NCBI GenBank assembly: GCA_965644295.1
Contig: CBFFRP010000394.1
Span: forward strand, 124,001-188,000
DNA from: Paraphysomonas bandaiensis
Lineage: Eukaryota > Chrysophyceae
Direction of reading: 5' to 3'
DNA length: 64,000 bases
Positions 46,717 to 57,200 of the stretch are shown here, one piece after another (the stretch's first letter is position 1; each line of letters opens with the position of its first letter). The notes under the pieces were generated by a model, which saw only the letters and a list, made by a program, of their open reading frames with translations, was not told where the DNA came from and made no database searches. The translations under genes were made by a program, and so were the position numbers.

Positions 46717-47982
46717 ATGAATTCTTTATCAACTCGTTTAAAGAAATTTGATATCCATATAAAGACAGTGGATGGTGTGAGTCAACAGACTGTGATTGGT
46801 GCCATATTAACCATCCTCTGTATACTCCTTACTGTTACACTGATTATATATGAAACTAATGTATTTCTATCATCTGAAAGTATTCATCATATGGTAGTTG
46901 ATCAAGGTCATGTACATGATACGGTTCGTCTTGATGTGGATGTGGAGTTTCATGCTATATCTTGTAATGGTATGAGAGGCTCATATAATATCATCAAACA
47001 TATGTATTAATGTATATTCAGATATGTCCTTCACTCAAGAGGTCGTACGTGGTACTGTCCACCACAATGGTGAACCAAACATCACTTTCACCCCTCTCTC
47101 TCAGGGGGGATGTCATGTGGCTGGTTATATAGTTACGGACAGAGTGGGTGGAAACTTTAAGTTTCACGTTCACTCTGCTGGGATGGAGAACCATGATTTG
47201 AGGTTTCTCCCCGTGCCAAGACAGCCCCGTGAAAGTGATCCAGACATGACGTATGTAGCTGAACCTTTGTATGACCTCGTCGTTGATATGTGGTACAGAC
47301 ACACTATAAATAGGATGTCCTTCCTACCTGTGAAAGAACACGGCTTCGATTCTGCGCTCTATGACCACCCCGTCTTTAAACTTGCTTCCAAATCGCCGCT
47401 GAGTAACACGAAAGCGAAATTGGAGAAAGGTAAGTGTGCCTGTGCATTATGTTGTGAATCTCAACGAACGGTAGGAATTGGTATGTATCATTACGGACTA
47501 CAAATTGTGCCTACCCACAAGAAAAAGGGGGGAAAAGTTTCAGTATCAAGGCTAGACAAGATATCTGTTACAGAACGAGCGGTGAAGGTATCGCGCTGCA
47601 GCATATTTTTTTGTATCGTGACTATTGTGTTTACAGATATCTGACCTCAATCGCGGAATATCCCTCGGAGGTAGCATGGTGAAAGATTTCGTTGGGGTTA
47701 TAGTAACCTATGATTTCTATCCGGTTGGTGCAGTTGCTTCTCTTTTTTTTGACTAGACTGACCGTATTTTGCGGGGTGTAGGTCACTATTCTTATTGATG
47801 AAAAGAAGGAAGGTGTTCTTGAGTTCATTACCAGTTTGTGTGCTATCATTGGTGGTGTTATCACAATGATGAGGTATGAATAAACTCTTCATACGTGTGT
47901 TATCCTTGATGTCATATTGTGCAGTTTGCTGAATCGATGTCTCTACTCCTCTGTGAAAGTAATGATTGGCAAGAAAGATTAA
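46717..47982 (+). CDS. ERGIC/Erv41-Erv46 family cargo receptor (5 exons)
   Basis: Exons 46717-46969, 47022-47587, 47637-47723, 47782-47873 and 47925-47982 give 351 residues (introns 52, 49, 58 and 51 nt). The layout is that of Erv41/46: a short cytosolic start (LKKFDIHIKTVDGVSQQT), a membrane span (TVIGAILTILCILLTVTLII), a lumenal domain (GGCHVAGYIVTDRVGGNFKF, GMYHYGLQIVPTHKK) and a second membrane span near the C-terminus (LEFITSLCAIIGGVIT). Family role: cargo sorting in COPII/COPI vesicles between ER and Golgi. The lumenal Cys cluster KCACALCC is unusual in spacing. The length fits ERGIC2/Erv41 better than Erv46. The first donor could be GTATGA or GTAATG a few bases earlier; GTATGA gives the better join. 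Confidence 0.83.
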
Positions 47983-48772
47983 TTGTTGTAACACAGTTAC
48001 CTGTTTTATATAGCCTGTAGTTTTGGTATTGTAGATAGGGGATAATAACAATTTCTAGGCTTCCATGAATTATCACTCTGTCAAGTTTTGTAACTACGAT
48101 AAATGACAAGGGATAATATTATTAGCTTATGTGTAGACAAGCTGGCCTAGTTAGTAGTAGTACATGCAGTATATATCTCACCGCGCGTGATGCAATATAT
48201 CGCACTCGTTCGGAACAGAATAGAAAACAGCATTCCATACGTCAATGATATGTCTTATCTATTGTATCTCGTAGTCATGATGGTACAGATATTACATGGT
48301 CAGCAACAAATACCGCGGTTAATACAAACTTTCTGAATACCATAAGGATATTTCTTTTTACAAGACCCGGGATTTCATAGCGATAAATATTAAATATGAC
48401 TACTGTCTGAATCCTTACTAATCCAAAATTCACGCATGCAAGATACTTCCCACCGATATATTGTCTATTGTACTATGTTTTCAATCTATTTGATAAACAG
48501 TGACTGTAGAAGCATCAAAATATTTCAAACGATTTCCAAGCTTGACATATACCTTTGATAAGAGCTGCAAGCAATTTTCCTTGAAATTTTCACTATATTT
48601 ATCACGTATTATACTTATTTGTAATATTTTTCTCGATCGATGATCGAAATTATTTGGAGAAAGAAATGATGCAAAACAAAGCACAAACGACGTCGTCAAA
48701 ATTTCAGGTGGCTAGCTTTAATATGCCGTAATCTAACCCAAACCTACTTCATTAATCTAACATATCAAAACT
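47983..48772. other. Convergent intergenic region
   Basis: 790 bp of AT-rich sequence between the 3' ends of the ERGIC and SQD1 genes. I see no gene, RNA or repeat that I can support. Confidence 0.45.
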
Positions 48773-50144
48773 TTAAAGTTCATCGCCGCATCCTGATGTG
48801 CAGGTCGTATTTGGTGGGGCTTCAGACACCTCAGCGTATTCAGTAGCAGCCTGAGCACGGGCCCGATTCCAATATGAGGACGGCTGAACCTTCTCCAGTA
48901 TAGCACGATGCTTGTACTTCCTCGCTACTGACACTACTTCGTCCATAAGAGACTTCTCCAGAGTGACTGCTTGCAGCCCGAGGTTAGAAAACTTCTCGTG
49001 AATAACCTCAAGTTCATTGGCGGCATCCTCCTGGCGCGGGTTGGTGAGAAACGATACGGGCACTCCTGTCTGTTCCGAAATCATCTTAGCCAGATCTCCC
49101 ACGATAAGCGTCTCAGCAACTTGATTGAAGATCTCCACACGGTGACCAGCGGGTGGGGGATTGTTAATAGCAAGCTCTACACATTTAACAGTGTCTACAT
49201 ACAAACATCAGTTATGTTATGTAGAGAACTACTGAACTCAACTGAATACCTGATATGTGAATAAAGGCTCTGGTTTGTCCTCCTACCCCATACACGGTGA
49301 GTGGAATATCCAGAGCAGCCTGCATCAAGAACCTGTTCAATACTGTTCCGTAGTCGCTGTCGTAGTCGAAGCGGTTAATTAGTCGCTCATCTCGTAGTGT
49401 CTGATTGGTGTTTGTTCCCCACACAATACCTTGATGCAGATCAGTTATGCGTATACCGTCGTTCTTGTTGTAAAATTGAAAGGTCAAAGCATCTAAACAT
49501 TTTGTCAAGTGATAAACAGAGCCAGGATGGGCGGGGTGTAGTATGTTTTTCACATCCCCATTTGGAACAGTTACGTCAAGGTAACCTTCAGGAATCTCGC
49601 CACCTGATTTTCCATACCCATAAACCCCCATCGTTCCCAAGTGCACAACATGAATATCCAATCCAGACTCAATAACAGCAACAAGTAAGTTATTTGTCCC
49701 CGCAATGTTATTATTCACAGTATACATTTTATTTCTAGGGCTTTTCATGCTGTACGGGGCCGCACGCTGCTCAGCAAAGTGGACAACAACATCAGGTTCT
49801 TCTCTCACCAGCATTTGCACCATCTCTGAGTAATCTTCCGCAATATCCATAAAAATAAACTTAATATTTCTCCCTGATACCTCTCGCCATGCACTAATTC
49901 TCTCTTCAATAGTTTTGATGGGTGTTAATGAATCAGTACCAAGTTCAACATCAATTTTTCTTCTTGAAAGGTTATCAACTATAATAACATCATGACCTTT
50001 ATCACTTAAATGAAGAGCAGTAGGCCATCCACAAAATCCATCACCACCAAATACAATAATTTTCTTTTTTTGTGGAATATCAATATGCGATATCACAGTG
50101 CCCAATAAAAGGCATACTACTACACTAGATAAACTGCTCTTCAT
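48773..50144 (-). CDS. SQD1: UDP-sulfoquinovose synthase, SQD1 (2 exons)
   Basis: Exons 50144-49250 and 49194-48773 on the minus strand give 438 residues (intron 55 nt). The enzyme makes UDP-sulfoquinovose from UDP-glucose and sulfite, the first committed step to the plastid sulfolipid SQDG. Diagnostic features: the NAD-binding motif VFGGDGFCGWPTALHLSDKG, the SQD1-specific IVDNLSRRK with DSLTPIKTIEERISAW, catalytic Thr in HLGTMGVYG, and the YxxxK pair in GSVYHLTKCLD. The C-terminal half has IFNQVAETL and ends before about residue 410, where relatives stop; a 25-residue tail follows. An N-terminal signal peptide (MKSSLSSVVVCLLLGTVISH) fits ER-routed plastid import. The last four residues are GDEL, resembling an ER-retention signal. 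Confidence 0.93.
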
Positions 50145-50741
50145 TGTTTAACGTGTACTTATTCTCTGATAGTCTATTGAATCAAATGATTATGTGTGTG
50201 TTATGGTTATTGAACTGAAATATTCGAAAAGATTCTTATTGCAGTGCAATGCAATGAGAGGATCTCAATACAATGGATGGATATGAATGACTGATTATAC
50301 AACCAATCAGAGGTTAGGAAAGGGTCGGAATATCCCCAATATGGGATACGGTTTGCTGCCCGTTGACGGGTAGTACATGGTCCATGATTCAGATGTGGAG
50401 TTGTGAAAAGAGACGGATTATGGATTACGGCTACAAGTCGACATTCAATCTAGAAGAAATAGGAACGTCCGCCGTACACTGTACACCCCCCCGTGTATCA
50501 TGCCGGCATGTCCGTATATATGTACTACGACGTACGACTGCTGGTACTGTATGTCATATATACAGCAGTACGTAGTGGTTCCTACTTCCCATTGCATGTA
50601 CATATATATATATAGGCAGCATATGTATATACCATATAGTTGCATATGGAATTCCAGTCATCCCCTCTTTACATATATATACCTTCCTAACCCCTCTAAT
50701 CAATCAATCTAAATATTCCTGAGAAAGCTATTGCATTTCCC
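50145..50741. promoter_or_regulatory. Divergent intergenic region, SQD1 / PhnD-like gene
   Basis: 597 bp between divergent starts. It is GT-rich on the plus strand next to SQD1 and CT-rich before the PhnD-like gene (CATCCCCTCTTTAC near 50658). TA runs occur near 50605-50615. Small open frames here look random. Confidence 0.42.
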
Positions 50742-51740
50742 ATGCAAGAGGAGCATCCTCTAGCTCAATCTGATCCTATTGCATCAGATGGATCTCAACA
50801 GAAGTACACCTGTTTACGATACACAGATTACATTGAATCAAAAGCTGTTATCGAACCAATATTACGTGAAGGTAGCAACACCGTATGACTGATTCATATA
50901 ACATTATATATAACTGCAGTTGAGAAGAAGCTGGGCCTGCCAATCATATATCTGCCCGCCCCGCCTGATGCATCAGGTCCAAAAGAGGACCAGGCCGTAT
51001 ACACGTTTTCTCATAATTGTGCGGATATTGGACGATTGTGATCGCCGGCGTATGTTCGAGCAAGAGATTGCTTGAGACCCTTGGTAGTACCCACAAATAG
51101 TGGAAACGCGCCTGTGTATCACTCTCAACTCTTTGTTTCCAAAAATAGTGCACTTAGAGACTTCAACTCACTCCATGGTGCAGTATTCGCATTTAATGAT
51201 GAAGCTTCGCTCTCTGGATACCAGTGTGTGGTATTTTTGCTCGCATCCCTTGCACGAAACCCTGGGAGTGGTGTGATGCTGCCTTTTTTTACAAGCGCCA
51301 TCAGAACTGGATCGCACGAGAATTCGATAAAAGCTGTGGTGACTGGTTCTGCCGACGTTTTGTGTTTAGATTGTACAGTTATGGAGAAACTACGTCGCAC
51401 TAACAGTGGACAGGAGCTTTTATCTATGCTACACCCCATTCCTGTTCCATCTTCAGTGCACGGTGGTCCTGCTGGTTTACCCACGTATATGTTGAGCACG
51501 CCAGATGGGCATCTTGGCCCGAACCCAGTTCAACCTGTCGTTGCTTCGAATAGACTCCCGACAGATTTAATCGCGAAGATTCAAGATGCTTTTCTTAGTG
51601 TACCTAGTGAGCTTTTGATGCCTATGCTTGCAACTAGATACATGCCTATTAACGATTTGTACTACCAGGGAATTCGAGCTATGATTGATGAAGTAAAGGA
51701 TATTCACATTTGCGGCTGCCATAGTATTTGTCGATCTTAA
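50742..51740 (+). CDS. PhnD-like phosphonate/phosphate-type binding protein with in-frame TGA (2 exons)
   Basis: Exon 1 is 50742-50871 and exon 2 starts at 50920 (intron 48 nt); together they give 316 coded positions. Codon 84 (51039-51041) is an in-frame TGA, and the same frame continues with clear homology on both sides. Before it: LGLPIIYLPAPPDAS and CADIGRL. After it: SPAYVRARDCLRPLVVPTNS, APVYHSQLFVSKNSALRDFN, SGYQCVVFLLAS, QPVVASNRLP and TRYMPINDLYY. This is the PhnD-like family of ABC-transporter binding proteins. No signal peptide is visible, so it may be a cytosolic binding protein. As I recall, relatives often have Cys at the TGA position, so selenocysteine is possible. Other explanations are a pseudogene, a sequencing error, or a 48-nt GTGCGG...GAG intron that would delete the conserved segment. 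The C-terminus could also be spliced differently. Confidence 0.65.
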
Positions 51741-52135
51741 TTCTTGTGCGAATTGTGGATGACGCTCTTGAATATATTGAAGAGCTGAACACAATGCAGT
51801 GCATTGAAATGCCACTGGGCAGTTTGTAGCTACTATAAATATATTGTATATTAAACCAAGTTTTAGTTGTGTAGAGAAAAGTGTCCGTAAGAACGTGACA
51901 ATATTTTGTTCTTACTTTTTATTTTGCATCTGTAGTCATAGAAGCACAAGAACTATTCCTCCACACAGCAACGTGAATACCCCAACGTTCTTAATGTTTA
52001 TGCAACTAAGTTGATCTATAAATGTGTATACGTGTATGGTTGATCTGGTTTGCTTGTGGGGTTACAACGATATATACATATATACAACGCTGTGAATATT
52101 ACAGCAGCATAAACTATCGCTAATATTTCATAGCC
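51741..52135 (+). other. 3' flank of PhnD-like gene with stem-loops
   Basis: About 395 bp without a further gene. Two inverted repeats stand out: ATGA-c-GCTCTT...AAGAGC-TGAA at 51759-51789, and a perfect 8-bp stem GTAAGAAC/GTTCTTAC at 51887-51915. The first has the ATGA/TGA pairing arrangement of a SECIS core but a stem that is too short. The second could be a 3'-end hairpin. Confidence 0.35.
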
Positions 52136-52205
52136 TGTGCTGATTTTTGCTGTTTGTGAGCAATTTAAAGCTGTAATTCTAGGGTATTTGAATTACGACC
52201 ATTAC
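52136..52205 (+). repeat. Old LTR, family copy 3, left part
   Basis: Starts TGTGCTGATTTTTGCTG and contains AGCTGTAATTCTAGGGTATTTG, matching copies 1 and 2. Related sequence appears to resume at about 52670-52800, so it too seems interrupted by later insertion. Confidence 0.5.
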
Positions 52206-53004
52206 TTCCCTCAACAAAGTCGGACGTTTTCGTGGTAGTCTGGGGGATAAGTACCGGAGATACTTCTCCGGGAAACTAACGTGAGCCGCATATATAGTCA
52301 GCAGATAACGCTCTGTCTACTCATAGCCAAATGCTTGTGTGGTACAAGGGATACTAATATAAGTGTCACTTGTCGCCTTGACGAATAAACAGACATCCGG
52401 GAATTGGCCCACCTCAAAGGCATCCGGGGTATGGGGCGGCCTACTGAAGTCAAGTATCCGGGATGTTCACCGTAAGGACAAAGAGTGAATGTAGTTGCAC
52501 CTTGGTCCTTGCGGTGACGCACAATCAGCTTTCGTAGCGCAAAATGGTAGGATATCAGAAGTAAGCACTAGCTAGTTATAATTAAACTTCTAAATTAGAT
52601 CTGACTCTTACACGCCTATTTTGCTAATAATCGACATTCACTACTGACTACTGATGTTACGTGAAGTGTACAGTAGTTGCTAACAGTATGATATGAACTA
52701 ATGACATGATACCAGTAATAGCAGTGAAACTAAAAGTAGAAGATAGTAACTATCCACTATCATATAAAATTATTATAATTTTAACAATTGAGTATTGAGT
52801 GTATACGTGTATACAACGTTCAATGAATTAAGTTTAAACCATCCACAATCGTGGGATCTGCAGCATTACTATAGTCATATTTAACTAACAGGTTTTGACA
52901 GTGATACTAAACTACTCTACTGAACTTGAAATACAACACACTGTCAATTAATTAATAATTGTGATAAGCATATCTTGTCATTCATAGTTATTTCATAAAT
53001 CTAT
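52206..53004 (+). other. Nested repeat mosaic
   Basis: A GC-richer segment (about 52206-52490) of unknown origin precedes repeat arm C. About 52670-52800 resembles the middle of the old LTR, and 52800-53004 is AT-rich with no feature that I can name. No intact gene is present. Confidence 0.4.
52504..52653 (+). repeat. Short dispersed repeat, arm C
   Basis: Contains CTTGCGGTGACGCACAATCA, GTAGCGCAAAATGGTAGGAT, GACTCTTACACGCCTATT and a CACTACTGA end. It is inverted relative to 53005-53149 and in direct orientation relative to 44752-44890. Confidence 0.65.
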
Positions 53005-53149
53005 GTCATCAGTAGTGAACGTCTTTTTATTAGCGATAAGCGCGTAAGAGTCTGAACTAACGTAGCAAAAAAATAACTAACTTGCGCTTAACTCTCATAT
53101 CCTACTATTTAACGTTACGAAACCAGCTTGTGCGTCACCGCAAGCTCTG
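53005..53149 (-). repeat. Short dispersed repeat, arm D (inverted)
   Basis: The reverse complement carries CTTGCGGTGACGCACAAGCT, TAAATAGTAGGATATGAGAG, GACTCTTACGCGCTTAT and CACTACTGATG. It mirrors arm C about 350 bp away, giving a hairpin or terminal-inverted-repeat arrangement. Confidence 0.65.
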
Positions 53150-53246
53150 TCACTCAAAAAAAATACTGTGATCAAACAGAATGTTATACTAATTGTTGGA
53201 CCTGTATGTTGAATATGAATACTAAAAAACAATTCCTAACCAAACT

Positions 53247-53664
53247 ATGATGCTTTGGGCTACAAGAACAAATGTATTGGACACCTGTGTGTTATTTGTA
53301 GCCCACGACTACAATTGTTCCCTTGTTTTTTCACAAAACCATCCTTGTTATATACTTAATTTTGCACACGTATCTGGAATAGGTAGGACGAACATCAGGT
53401 GGAATCTCCACTACCTCAAGTACTTCCCGCTTAAACAACGCGTTCCGTGCAAACAAAGTTTTATTCCGTAGCTTTTGGACAATTCAGCGACTTCTCACTT
53501 GTCTCAGGTGCTCTGTAATCAGACATATTAGTCATTAACGCAATGCCACTCTCATCGCACAAGTGTATTACTACTTCTTCTTCGCCGAGAAAATTTACCA
53601 CACCCAGAGTAGATACATTGGTCAACACTCGTTGGGTGCGAACTCTGTTACTCATCTGCTGCAT
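53247..53664 (-). pseudogene. Decayed copia-type reverse transcriptase fragment
   Basis: On the minus strand, a 67-codon frame (RVLTNVSTLGVVNFLGEEE then APETSEKSLNCPKATE) looks like the segment before copia reverse transcriptase. After a stop and frameshifts, EIPPDVRP, a CKIKY-like stretch and a VVVGYK-like stretch resemble the first reverse-transcriptase blocks. It shares the TNVSTLG segment with the fragment at 24.7-25.05 kb and differs from the intact element. No functional product is expected. Confidence 0.5.
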
Positions 53665-54290
53665 TGCACACCAACAAGGTACATGGCTCCCACACTGCCA
53701 ATATCCGACGTCGATTTAGATTCACCTGTTCCATAGCCATGAGTCACAGGTTTTATACCGCCTATGTGAATAATCATTTGTCACACTTAACGCACCACTA
53801 ACATGCGATCTAAATGCTACTATCACACCTTGCTTTACATACCACAACTCATGTAGTATTGAACAAAAAACATTTATTTAATTCAACTTATTCATATTGA
53901 GATTGTCTATACGGAATAGGCCAAGCTATCTGAATATTAAGTCACTAGCCAAAAACTCTTCTCAGAGTCATCATGCGGAAGCATACCTTTCTCTCTAAAA
54001 TATTGAACACAACCTCGAGAGTTTCTGCCATTGGCTGGACTGATTTGACAGTGAAACTGATGCATGTGTCCTTTCTTTTCCTCAAACCTTAAATCTTCAG
54101 TTTAGCTAAGCTATTTAATTGTATGTCAGTAATAGTCATATAATACTCTCTTTCAATATATTTACAATATGGAGAAAACTGGACGCTCTGTTTTTACACT
54201 AACAAGTCAATTACGCGTCCGAATAAAAGTTTGTGTTCATTTTCGAACAAGTAATTACAGGATCACAAAGACCATACTGTACACTAATCA
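53665..54290. other. Intergenic region, 3' of the receptor gene
   Basis: About 625 bp of AT-rich DNA with no recognisable gene. The 3' UTR of the minus-strand receptor gene lies at its right end. Confidence 0.45.
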
Positions 54291-57200
54291 TCATAATTTC
54301 TTTTCTAATAATCTTTGCTGAAGACGCCTTTTCTGCTTCTGTTCCTGTATCATCAAACTAACTCTATGCCGTTCAGAATTCGTTACTAATGTTTTTTTCA
54401 GACGACTAGGCAAAACGCTAGATTTCTCGCTGCTATCAAAGGTATCAGTATCGGTATTCTCCTCACGACGAGCTTTCAAACGAGAACTCAACCGTTGCTT
54501 CGCACTCTCATGGTGCTGATGCATTGAAAACTGACGGGCAAGGTTGCCCACCATGAAGTCTTTCTTGACAACGTCAACTTCTTCTTCGGTGTGAAATCCA
54601 CCACAAAACAGCAAGCTACTATCGACTAACTCTTGTTTTGCTCCACCAACGCAGTTCGTCTGATCTAACCTTTCTACTTTGCGATCAATAGGGGACTGAC
54701 GTCTAACTAAAACATCGCATTCATACGAGTCTCCACAAGTAAACGACTCACAAGTGCCAACAGAGCTGACACTTTCGTCGTCTCCCATAGTAATCACCTT
54801 CTGCATGTTGTCATTGGTTCTCAAAATTTTCGCCAATCTTGACTGGTACTCCACGTCCACTGTACCTTCATCATCTTCGTCAAATGAGGTCGCCCCCCAT
54901 CCAACCTCATTCTCAACAACCAAACCCCGCATGTGAGACACAATGCGAGCTTCTACATTACCCATTGATTGCTTTGAACTCGAAGACACTGCGTCATCTT
55001 GGTCTGAATCGAATGTAGTTTTAGACGTAATTCCTCGCTCCTTAAGTATTCTGCTTAAACGAGGACTGTTGGCATCAAAAGGCACACCAGGGAGAATATC
55101 GTCCTCCACTTTCAAACTACCAGACTCAATGACGGCATTATCATGAAAGGGTTCATCATCTTCTTCGTCTCCCATAGTAATCACCTTCTGCATGTTGTCA
55201 TTGGTTCTCAAAATTTTCGCCAATCTTGACTGGTACTCCACGTCCACTGCACCTTCATCATCTTCGTCAAATGAGGTCGCTCCCCATCCAACCTCATTCT
55301 CAACAACCAAACCCTGCATGTGAGACACGATAGCTTGTGAAGGGATTGTGGCCTGTACTCTGCGTATTTCATCATACTCATTCATTGGTGATAACATTGC
55401 GTCAGGTATTTTGGAACCAGATGATCCCTTGATATCCTCAGGAAATCCTTCACCCTTTTCAGCCGAAATGCCAGCAAGCCTTAAAGCTCGCAGCATATCC
55501 GCACGGCGAAATCTTTTGAAACAACCTTGCTCGAAGGAATCACAAGAAGTAGTCGCAGGCTTTTCATCAATTTCAAGTTTGCAATCGCCGGTAACTTCAG
55601 CATTTCGATTTTCTTCCTTGGTATAACGGAAAGAACTGCTTTTATAAATAGGTGATGCCAGAACATCGCTGACACTGCGTCCGATCGCGGCGGGTTTTTT
55701 GCGATTTACGCTTAAGCCCTTAGGCAATTTGAAAATATCTTCGTCGCTCGGACTTCGTGCAATTGAGGGTGTTGCAAATGGTTGACAACATCTGCTAGAG
55801 CAGAGTTTGACTCCACGCAGTTGACAAGAAATGATGAAAGAAACCAAAACAAGCAATGGAATGAATACTAGAATGATGTTTATCGCATATAATTCTATAT
55901 GAATCAGGATCAGCGACAAAACCACAAGCCATGTTCCAGCTCTATAAACGAAAATTTCAAGAGATTCATGTAGACCAGCTATCACACCTGCAAAATCGAC
56001 GATGCGATAACATATCTCGTCATACGTGAAACAAGACAACTTCTGTGCTGAAGTGCACCAGTAGCACCTTCTCGGGAAAACAGTTCTAAAATTTAAGACC
56101 AAAGGTCTATCCTCAAGATGTTGACATTCCTTCGCCACAAGCATGGATACAGAAAAGTAGTCAAATGCGTTAAATAGGTTAGAAGAACCGGCATCCCAAC
56201 TCCCATCAGGAGTAAATACTTTTGCACCAGATCGTATTGCGGTTAAAGCTGCTACCAAAGCATTCATAACTTCACTGGCTTCGTCAAAAATAAGTAACGG
56301 TATCAAAACCCTTGTCACCAAAATCTGAAATGGACATACAAAGATGATATCTATAACAAGCCATATGAAAAAAGAAAAGATCCATGCAACATGCTCTGAT
56401 GCTGTCCTGTGAACCCCAAATGAAATAATATAACTCAAACAAAAAGCAATCAACGCTGCTAAAACCAAAAAGATAATGAACTTCAACCACATGGGTTCTG
56501 GTTCTAACTTCCAGAAATAATTACAAGTTCCATATTTCTCGACGATATTTCCAGCACTAGGCGAAAGTAAGTCTTTAACAAATAGGACAAGCAGTCTACG
56601 ATTGCCCTCTTCAGCCTTTAAGAACGAAATTCTATTCTTTTCACTTCGGAATTGCGAAAACGTCCCAATGATGTCACTTAAAACCATTTTTTCGTTGAAC
56701 AGATGAATCTTATCATTCGTTTTAGATGTCTGGGGAACATTATTTTCATCAACTTTACATATTTCAGTACTAGGTTGAGAAAAGGCTGGTAAAACGCTTC
56801 CTGAATGATAATGCGCTGAATTCCACGCCACATTGAATGAGACATTAGTTGTATCATTACCAATTACAGTGTAATAATTTGCCAACTCAGCTTTAAGCTT
56901 ATTTAATGCTGCTGTACAAATAGAACGATCTGGAAGGGTTGACGCAACTTTGCTCGATTTACGTGTATCCAGACCGCTCTCATACGTAGGGCGCGCAAGA
57001 ACTTCGGTTACAAAGTAATCAGTCAATAAATCTAACGGTAAACATAGAATGGCACATACGGCCACAACCAAGAAAATAGTCTTAATATGTGAAATAGGAT
57101 GAGTCGGCACACACTCTGAGCTTTCCCACACGCAAATTTCATCCATGAAAATTCTACCTGATGTACCACCAGTACAATCTCGCGCAGTCCGCATATCAAA

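Noticed and set aside
51000-51050. A 48-nt intron (GTGCGG...GAG) removing the in-frame TGA of the PhnD-like gene
   Set aside because: It fits in length and phase, but it lacks a T-rich 3' end, has a weak donor and would delete the conserved ADIG...YV segment. I keep it only as the alternative.
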